Source of the DNA: Hyphomicrobiales bacterium | GTDB lineage: Bacteria; Pseudomonadota; Alphaproteobacteria; Rhizobiales; Xanthobacteraceae | Assembly (NCBI GenBank): GCA_026400425.1 | Contig: JAPLPC010000333.1 | Coordinates: 1-12,076 of the forward strand | Length of the DNA: 12,076 bases | Direction: 5' to 3' | Shown here: positions 7,541 through 12,076 of the stretch, in pieces | How positions within the stretch are numbered: position 1 is the stretch's first letter | Layout: each line of letters begins with the position of its first letter | The notes under the pieces: model-generated | The model's database searches: none | Told to the model about the DNA's origin: nothing | Seen by the model: only the letters and a program-made list of their open reading frames with translations | Made by a program: the position numbers and the translations under genes

Positions 7541-8092
7541 TCAGCGCGCAAACAAGGCGCTGATATCGTCGATGTCGCGCTCGGTGATCGTGTCGTGGCG
7601 CGGATCCATCACGGCGGACTGACCGATATAGGCCCAGTAAAGAAACTCGGCCCGCGACAGGGCGCGACGGCTTTCCACCCCCGCCTCGCACAGCACTTTG
7701 GCCATATAGGCGATGCGCCTTGCATCGACCGACGCCACCATCTTCGCCACCGCTTCATCGGTCGAGGCCATCGCCCGTATCGAGCGATCGAGGCTGCGAT
7801 CCTCGTTGAAGGCCAGCTTCATCAAATGAGTCAGGCGCGCGGCCCCGATCGTCGAGGCGTCGGTCTGTTCCAGCACCTGATCGGTGGTGCGCTCCTGCCA
7901 GCGCGCGAGGAGCTGCAGGCGAAAATCACTGATGTCTTTGAAGTGCCAGTAAAAACTGCCGCGCGAGACGCCCAGCCCGGCAGCGAGATCACCGACCTTG
8001 AGCGCAGCCTCGCCCTGCCGGGCCAGTATGCGGAGGCCGTGGTCGAGCCACGCGGTGCGCGTTAGTCGATCCTTGGTTACCTGCTCGTCCAT
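7541..8092 (-). CDS. TetR/AcrR family transcriptional regulator
   Basis: 183 residues from ATG 8090-8092. The N-terminal domain has the TetR helix-turn-helix: helix 1 around ILARQGEAALKVGDLA, then GLGVSRGSFYWHFKD (residues 39-53), the SRGSFYWHF recognition-helix pattern characteristic of the family. The all-helical C-terminal half (60-183) would bind a ligand and dimerise. The frame stays open far upstream and includes another ATG at 8126-8128, but that would put the 14-bp palindrome inside the gene. The shorter start fits the usual 5-10 residues before TetR helix 1. Neither start has a good Shine-Dalgarno sequence. The gene is divergent from the SnoaL-like/acyl-CoA dehydrogenase/thiolase operon, so it most likely represses that operon and itself, with an acyl-CoA or related molecule as the effector. 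The effector is inference. Confidence 0.92.
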   Translation of the reverse strand: MDEQVTKDRLTRTAWLDHGLRILARQGEAALKVGDLAAGLGVSRGSFYWHFKDISDFRLQLLARWQERTTDQVLEQTDASTIGAARLTHLMKLAFNEDRSLDRSIRAMASTDEAVAKMVASVDARRIAYMAKVLCEAGVESRRALSRAEFLYWAYIGQSAVMDPRHDTITERDIDDISALFAR

Positions 8093-8101
8093 CACATAAC
8101 C

Positions 8102-8115
8102 ATACACATGTGTAT
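8102..8115. promoter_or_regulatory. Perfect 14-bp palindrome, candidate TetR operator
   Basis: ATACACATGTGTAT is a perfect palindrome centred between bases 8108 and 8109. It lies 10-23 bp upstream of the tetR ATG and touches the candidate -35 hexamer of the rightward operon, so a bound dimer could block both promoters. Length, symmetry and position fit a TetR-type operator. Binding itself is inferred. Confidence 0.65.
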
Positions 8116-8142
8116 TGACTAAATCCATCCGTCGGAGATAGT
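8115..8142 (+). promoter_or_regulatory. Candidate sigma-70 promoter of the SnoaL-like/acyl-CoA dehydrogenase operon
   Basis: TTGACT (8115-8120; 5 of 6 matches to TTGACA) is followed after 16 bp by GATAGT (8137-8142; 4 of 6 to TATAAT). Transcription would begin near 8149, about 30 nt before the ATG at 8180. The -35 begins on the last base of the 14-bp palindrome, as expected for a repressed promoter. Confidence 0.45.
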
Positions 8143-8166
8143 TTCCATGCAAGGGTGTATGGAAAC
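8141..8166. repeat. 8+8 bp inverted repeat near the predicted transcription start
   Basis: GTTTCCAT (8141-8148) and ATGGAAAC (8159-8166) are perfect reverse complements with 10 bp between them. The dyad overlaps the end of the candidate -10 and the predicted start of transcription and ends 2 bp before the GGAGA ribosome binding site. It could be a second protein-binding site or, if transcription starts further left, a leader hairpin. Confidence 0.5.
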
Positions 8167-8179
8167 GCGGAGACCGCCG

Positions 8180-8581
8180 ATGGCTACACAAGGCAATCAA
8201 ATGCCCGGCCTCGAGAAGTGGTACGGCTTCATGAAGTCGCATGACCATGCGGCGCTCCGCGAGCTGCTGCATCCCGATGCCGTGTTCGAGAGCCCGGTGG
8301 TGCATGCGCCGCAGCGCGGCCGGGCTCTCGTGTTCAAATATCTCGCCGCTGCCGAACAGGTACTCGGCGGCCCCGGATTCACCTATGTCGGCGAATGGCG
8401 CAACGACACCTCTGCCGTGCTCGAATTCGAGAACGAGATCGAGGGCATTCGGATCAACGGTATCGACATGATCACCTTCGATGCCGAGGGGCGCATCACC
8501 CATTTCAAAGTTATGGTGCGGCCGCTCAAGGCCATCAATCTGCTGCATCGCCTGATGGGTGAATTGCTGGCGCGGCAATAA
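8180..8581 (+). CDS. SnoaL-like / NTF2-fold small protein
   Basis: 133 residues starting MATQGNQMPGLEKWYGFM. It has the NTF2-like pattern: N-terminal helices (WYGFMKSHDHAALRELLHPDAVFESP), a cone of beta strands (FTYVGEWRNDTSAVLEFENEI) and a C-terminal strand with GRITHFKVMVRPL. Such proteins are small isomerases, hydratases or ligand binders, and the activity cannot be named here. I chose ATG 8180 because GGAGA (8169-8173) lies 6 nt upstream. The earlier ATG at 8147 lies inside the dyad and probably at or before the transcription start. The gene is first in the rightward unit, divergent from tetR and 94 bp before the acyl-CoA dehydrogenase, so it may act on an acyl-CoA intermediate or protect one. 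That role is inference. Confidence 0.85.
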   Translation: MATQGNQMPGLEKWYGFMKSHDHAALRELLHPDAVFESPVVHAPQRGRALVFKYLAAAEQVLGGPGFTYVGEWRNDTSAVLEFENEIEGIRINGIDMITFDAEGRITHFKVMVRPLKAINLLHRLMGELLARQ

Positions 8582-8675
8582 GCGACCGCAGATTCGAACC
8601 ACGTCCAATCGGCGATGCTGTAGACTGATCACAGGTCGCCCTAACTGATAACGCATTCCAATCCGGGAGGAATCC

Positions 8676-10418
8676 ATGCCCAGTTACCAAGCGCCGCTCG
8701 AAGACGTCGGCTTTCTGCTCAACGACGTGTTTCAATTCGATCGCTACAATAATCTGCCGGGCTTCAGCGATGCCTCCGCCGATATGCGAGAGGCCATTTG
8801 CGTCGGCGACCTCGAAGGCTGCACGCGCCATCCCGACGGCAGCGTGACCACGCCGAAAGGCTTCAAGGACGCCTACAAGCAGGTCACCGAAGGCGGCTGG
8901 CTCGGCCTGTCGGCGCCGGTCGAGTATGGCGGCCAGGGGCTGCCGGTGACGCTGTCGCAGACCGTGTCGGAATTCCAGTGCTCCGCCAATATGGCGTTCT
9001 CGATGTATGGCGGCCTCACCATGGGCGCCACCGCAGCGCTGGTGGTGCACGGCAAGCCCGAGCAGAAGAGCATGTTCCTGCCGAAGATGGTGTCCGGCGA
9101 ATGGACCGGCACCATGAACCTGACCGAGCCGCATTGCGGAACGGACCTCGGCCTGCTGCGCACCAAAGCCGTGAAGCAGGACGACGGCAGCTACAAGATT
9201 TCCGGCACCAAGATCTTCATCTCGTCGGGCGAGCACGATCTCGCTGACAACATCATCCATCTGGTGTTGGCGCGCATCGAGGGCGCACCGGCCGGCATCA
9301 AGGGCGTGTCGCTGTTCGTGGTGCCGAAGATCCTGGTCAATACCGACGGCTCGCTTGGTGAACGCAACGGCGTCGTCTGCGGCTCGATCGAGCACAAGAT
9401 GGGCATTCACGGCAATTCCACCTGCGTGATGAACTATGACAACGCCACCGGCTGGCTGATCGGCGAAGAGAACAAGGGCATGCAGGGCATGTTCGTGATG
9501 ATGAACGAGGCGCGGCTCGGCGTCGCCGTGCAGGGCCTCGCGCAGTCCGAGGTCGCCTATCAGAACGCGGTGGCCTATGCGAAGGACCGCCTGCAGGGCC
9601 GCTCGCTGACTGGGCCGAAGTCGCCCGACAAGCCGGCCGACTCCATCATGGTGCATCCCGACGTGCGGCGCACGCTGCTGACCATCCGCGCCTTCAACGA
9701 AGCCGCCCGCGCCATGGTGGTGTGGACCGCGCTGAAGAGCGACGTCGCCCACCGCTCCGAGGATCCGAAGGAGCGCCAGGCCGCCGACGACCATCTCGGC
9801 CTGATGACCCCAGTGCTGAAGGGTGTCCTCACCGATGGCGGCTTCGCCAACGCGGTGTCGGCCCAGCAGATGTTCGGCGGCCATGGCTACATCGCCGAAT
9901 GGGGCATGGAGCAGTTCGTGCGCGATGCGCGTATCGCCATGATCTATGAAGGCGCCAACGGCATCCAGGCGCTCGATCTGGTCGGCCGCAAGCTGCCGCG
10001 CGACGGCGGCCGTGCGGCGATGGCGTTTTTCGGTGAAGTGGCGGCGTTTGCTAAGGAGCATGGCGGCGACGAGGCAATGAAGCCTTATGTCGATCCGCTG
10101 TCGAACGCGCTCGGTCACCTGCAGCAGGCCACCATGTGGCTGATGAACAACGCGATGAGCAAGCCTGACAATGCCGGCGCAGGCGCCACTGACTATATGC
10201 AACTGTTCGGCCTCACCGCTTTCGCCTATATGTGGGCGAAGATGGCCAAGGTCGCGCAGGACAAGATCGCCACGTCGGGCGCGACGCCGTATCTGACCAC
10301 CAAGCTCGTGACCGGCAAATTCTTCATGGAGCGGACCCTGCCGGAGACGGCCGTGCATCTGGCCCGCATCCAGACCGGCGCCGCAACGACGATGGAATTG
10401 CCGGCTGAGGCGTTCTGA
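8676..10418 (+). CDS. Acyl-CoA dehydrogenase (FAD-dependent, ~580-residue type with extra N- and C-terminal domains)
   Basis: A 580-residue flavoenzyme that oxidises acyl-CoA to trans-2-enoyl-CoA. The start MPSYQAPLEDVGFLLNDV is the short N-terminal extension of the large subfamily that includes the 3-methylmercaptopropionyl-CoA dehydrogenase DmdC. The acyl-CoA dehydrogenase core has LTEPHCGTDLGLLRTKA (149-165), the FAD/substrate signature, and GGHGYIAEWGMEQFVRDARI (401-420). IYEGANGIQALDL (423-435) carries Glu425 at the expected catalytic base position. Residues from about 445 form the extra C-terminal helical domain. The ribosome binding site GGGAGG (8665-8670) is strong, 5 nt before the ATG. 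The gene lies between the SnoaL-like gene and a thiolase, all in one direction, which fits one beta-oxidation operon under the TetR regulator. Chain-length or substrate specificity is not readable, so a DmdC role should not be assumed. Confidence 0.95.
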   Translation: MPSYQAPLEDVGFLLNDVFQFDRYNNLPGFSDASADMREAICVGDLEGCTRHPDGSVTTPKGFKDAYKQVTEGGWLGLSAPVEYGGQGLPVTLSQTVSEFQCSANMAFSMYGGLTMGATAALVVHGKPEQKSMFLPKMVSGEWTGTMNLTEPHCGTDLGLLRTKAVKQDDGSYKISGTKIFISSGEHDLADNIIHLVLARIEGAPAGIKGVSLFVVPKILVNTDGSLGERNGVVCGSIEHKMGIHGNSTCVMNYDNATGWLIGEENKGMQGMFVMMNEARLGVAVQGLAQSEVAYQNAVAYAKDRLQGRSLTGPKSPDKPADSIMVHPDVRRTLLTIRAFNEAARAMVVWTALKSDVAHRSEDPKERQAADDHLGLMTPVLKGVLTDGGFANAVSAQQMFGGHGYIAEWGMEQFVRDARIAMIYEGANGIQALDLVGRKLPRDGGRAAMAFFGEVAAFAKEHGGDEAMKPYVDPLSNALGHLQQATMWLMNNAMSKPDNAGAGATDYMQLFGLTAFAYMWAKMAKVAQDKIATSGATPYLTTKLVTGKFFMERTLPETAVHLARIQTGAATTMELPAEAF

Positions 10419-10432
10419 CGCCTGCTCTTCTT

Positions 10433-10457
10433 CCCCTCTCCCCGGCGGGGAGAGGGG
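10433..10457. repeat. REP-like perfect palindrome between two operon genes
   Basis: CCCCTCTCCCC (10433-10443) and GGGGAGAGGGG (10447-10457) form a perfect 11-bp stem with a 3-nt GGC loop. It sits in the 88-bp gap between the acyl-CoA dehydrogenase stop and the thiolase start. The CCCTCTCCCC...GGGGAGAGGG form recurs as an extragenic palindrome in many proteobacterial genomes. In mRNA it would be a very stable hairpin that could protect the upstream message or reduce read-through. No T run follows, so it is not a classical terminator. Confidence 0.75.
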
Positions 10458-10506
10458 ACTTACAGCGATCATTGCGACCATTGAGCGAAACACAACGGAG
10501 CCAACC

Positions 10507-11715
10507 ATGCCCGAGGCCTATATCTACGATCACGTTCGCACCCCGCGCGGCCGCGGCAAAGCCGATGGGGCGCTGCATGAGGTGACCGCGCTGGCGCTCG
10601 CCACCGCACCGCTGAAGGCGCTGAAGGCGCGCAACGATCTCAAGCCCGGCACCATCGACGACGTCATTCTCGGCGTGGTCGATCCGGTCGGCGAGGCCGG
10701 CGGCGACATCGCGCGCATGGCGGCGCTGTCCGCCGGCTACGGCAACGACGTGCCGGGCATCCAGATCAACCGTTTCTGCGCCTCGGGGCTCGACGCGGTG
10801 AACTTCGCCGCGGCGCAGGTGATGTCCGGCCAGCACACCATGACCATCGGCGGCGGCGCGGAATCCATGAGCCGGATCGGCATCGGCGCATCCGGCGGCG
10901 CCTGGCCGGTGGATCCGTCGATCGCGGTGCCCGCCTATTTCATGCCGCAGGGCGTGTCGGCGGATCTGATCGCCACCAAATACGGCTTCTCGCGCGACGA
11001 CGTCGATGCTTATGCCGTGCAGAGCCAGCAGCGCGCCGCCAACGCGTGGGACGAAGGCCGCTTCAAGAACTCGGTCATCCCCGTCAAGGACATCAACGGC
11101 CTGACCATTCTGGCCAAGGACGAGCATATGCGGCCGACCACGACGATGCAGTCGCTCGGCCAGTTGCAACCGTCATTCGCCACCGTCGCCCAGATGGGCG
11201 GTTTCGACGGCGTGGCGCTGCAGTCGCATCCGGAAGTCGAGGCCGTGAACTACGTGCATCACGCCGGTAATTCGTCGGGCATCGTGGACGGTGCGGCGGC
11301 CGTGCTGCTCGGCAGTGCCGAAGCCGGCAAGCAGGCGGGCCTCAAGCCGCGCGCGAAAATTCGTGCGTTTGCCAATATCGGCTCCGAGCCGGCAATGATG
11401 CTGACCGGTCCGGTCGATGTGACCAAGAAAGTGCTAGAGCGCTCCGGCATGAAACTGTCGGACATCGATCTGTTCGAACTGAACGAGGCTTTCGCCTCGG
11501 TGGTGCTCCGCTTCATCCAGGCGTTCGAGATCGACAACGACAAGATCAATGTGTGCGGCGGCGCCATCGCCATGGGCCATCCGCTCGGTGCCACCGGCGC
11601 AATGATTCTCGGCACCGTGCAGGACGAACTCGAGCGCACCGGAAAATCGACGGCGCTGGTGACCCTGTGCATTGGCGGCGGCATGGGCACCGCGACCATC
11701 ATCGAGCGGGTGTAA
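10507..11715 (+). CDS. Acetyl-CoA C-acyltransferase (thiolase)
   Basis: A 402-residue thiolase, the usual length. It cleaves 3-ketoacyl-CoA with CoA to acetyl-CoA and a shortened acyl-CoA, or in reverse condenses two acyl-CoAs. The active-site parts are all present: nucleophile Cys91 in NRFCASGLD, the GGGAESMSR segment (116-123), NEAFA (326-330), His358 in GHPLGATGA and the second Cys388 in TLCIGGGMG. The ribosome binding site GGAG (10497-10500) lies 6 nt before the ATG. The gene is 88 bp after the acyl-CoA dehydrogenase, with a REP-like hairpin between. It is probably the FadA-type degradative partner, but a biosynthetic acetoacetyl-CoA thiolase cannot be excluded by sequence alone. In related genomes I would expect a 3-hydroxyacyl-CoA dehydrogenase/hydratase (FadB type) next; here a repeat and a gene on the opposite strand follow instead. 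Confidence 0.95.
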   Translation: MPEAYIYDHVRTPRGRGKADGALHEVTALALATAPLKALKARNDLKPGTIDDVILGVVDPVGEAGGDIARMAALSAGYGNDVPGIQINRFCASGLDAVNFAAAQVMSGQHTMTIGGGAESMSRIGIGASGGAWPVDPSIAVPAYFMPQGVSADLIATKYGFSRDDVDAYAVQSQQRAANAWDEGRFKNSVIPVKDINGLTILAKDEHMRPTTTMQSLGQLQPSFATVAQMGGFDGVALQSHPEVEAVNYVHHAGNSSGIVDGAAAVLLGSAEAGKQAGLKPRAKIRAFANIGSEPAMMLTGPVDVTKKVLERSGMKLSDIDLFELNEAFASVVLRFIQAFEIDNDKINVCGGAIAMGHPLGATGAMILGTVQDELERTGKSTALVTLCIGGGMGTATIIERV

Positions 11716-11724
11716 TTCGCGAAA

Positions 11725-11817
11725 TGTAGGATGGGCAAAGCGAAGCGTGCCCACCTCTTACCGTTTTATGACGAAGCTGGTGGGCACGGCGCAAAGAGCG
11801 CCTTTGCCCACCCTACA
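11725..11817. repeat. Dispersed palindromic repeat (GTGGGCA family)
   Basis: The left arm (11725-11754) begins TGTAGGATGGGCAAAG and ends GTGCCCACC. The right arm (11779-11817) begins GGTGGGCACGG and ends CTTTGCCCACCCTACA. The arms are imperfect reverse complements: the outer 16 bp match but for one base and the inner 9-10 bp are perfect, while the right arm carries about 9 extra bases. A 24-bp centre separates them. This sequence type recurs many times between genes in Bradyrhizobium-like genomes. It lies 10 bp after the thiolase stop and 11 bp before the stop of the converging EAL gene, so it may serve as a two-way transcription end. Confidence 0.75.
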
Positions 11818-11827
11818 CGATCACGGC

Positions 11828-12076
11828 TTACCCGGCGGCGCGGATGTCCGCCGGCGTCGACAGCAGCGGCACATCGGGCAACGACATTAAGGCAGGCTTG
11901 GCAAAATGATAGCCCTGGAACAGCGAGATGCCCGCCGCGCGCAGCACGGTCAATTCCTTGTCGCTCTCGACGCCCTCGCCAAGCACCTGGATATCGAGCG
12001 CGCGTGCGATGCCGACGATGCCCGCCACGATAGCCTGCTTGGCCCGGCTCAGATGGATGTCGCGCAGCAGCTCCAT
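11828..12076 (-). CDS. EAL-domain cyclic-di-GMP phosphodiesterase, C-terminal end (partial)
   Basis: The last 82 codons of a minus-strand gene that continues beyond base 12076; the Met at the window edge need not be the start. The text AKQAIVAGIVGIARALDIQVLGEGVES followed by LTVLRAAGISLFQGYHFAKP is the C-terminal third of an EAL domain. It holds the Glu of GEGVES (usually AEGVET), which matches the conserved catalytic-region glutamate, and the terminal FQGYHFAKP strand and helix. EAL domains hydrolyse cyclic-di-GMP, although some are inactive and only bind it. The EAL motif itself and the metal-binding Asn/Asp residues lie outside the window, so activity cannot be judged. About 20 residues follow the domain. 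Confidence 0.88.
   Translation of the reverse strand: MELLRDIHLSRAKQAIVAGIVGIARALDIQVLGEGVESDKELTVLRAAGISLFQGYHFAKPALMSLPDVPLLSTPADIRAAG

Noticed and set aside
8093..8677. Extended N-terminus of the TetR frame reaching to 8677 (378 codons)
   Set aside because: The added part has no TetR homology, overlaps the SnoaL-like gene and would contain the operator palindrome.
8535..10508. A 657-codon open frame on the minus strand opposite the acyl-CoA dehydrogenase
   Set aside because: It is the mirror of a well-identified gene in GC-rich DNA. Its translation is rich in His, Arg and Gly, has no family motifs, and overlaps the coding strand fully.
10324..11169. A 281-codon minus-strand frame opposite the thiolase
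   Set aside because: Shadow of a gene whose active-site residues are all recognised on the plus strand.

Overview
The window looks like ordinary chromosome of a high-GC alphaproteobacterium, most likely of the Bradyrhizobium/Rhodopseudomonas/Tardiphaga group (Nitrobacteraceae). Reasons are the GC-rich codon use, a ligase-associated repair gene pair, a TIGR02186 protein paired with a TSUP permease, a PodJ-like giant protein with Sel1 repeats, and a GTGGGCA-type dispersed palindrome of a kind I associate with this group. The species assignment is inference from sequence character, not from a search.

Layout from left to right. (1) 1-916, plus strand: the last 49 codons of a probable ligase-associated DEXH helicase, then the metallophosphoesterase PdeM. 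This is the end of a DNA repair cluster. (2) 941-2646, minus strand: a TauE/SafE (TSUP) permease followed by a membrane-anchored TIGR02186 protein, joined by a 4-bp ATGA overlap. (3) 2864-7293, minus strand: a 1145-residue PodJ-like protein (coiled coil, one membrane span, periplasmic Sel1 repeats), then a membrane-anchored ClpP/crotonase-fold protein of the COG3904 type. The latter probably starts at a TTG codon behind a good Shine-Dalgarno sequence, with a hairpin just upstream. (4) 7541-11715: a divergent unit. A TetR-family regulator reads leftward. A SnoaL-like small protein, a ~580-residue acyl-CoA dehydrogenase and a thiolase read rightward and look like one operon for fatty acyl-CoA degradation. 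The divergent promoter region has a perfect 14-bp palindrome beside a -35 like sequence and a second 8+8 bp dyad close downstream. (5) 11716-12076: a dispersed palindromic repeat, then the C-terminal end of an EAL-domain protein on the minus strand, cut by the window edge.

In the fatty acid unit, the TetR protein is likely to sense an acyl-CoA or related ligand and to repress itself and the operon through the 14-bp palindrome. The dehydrogenase would make the enoyl-CoA and the thiolase would cleave the 3-ketoacyl-CoA. The hydratase and 3-hydroxyacyl-CoA dehydrogenase needed between them are not in the window.

I see no mobile element, CRISPR array, rRNA or tRNA, and no gene-free stretch longer than 300 bases. 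The points most worth following up are the regulatory architecture at 8093-8179, the CtrA-like site upstream of the PodJ-like gene, the TIGR02186/TSUP pair of unknown substrate, and the membrane-anchored ClpP-fold protein. I did not find clear evidence of a wholly new system.
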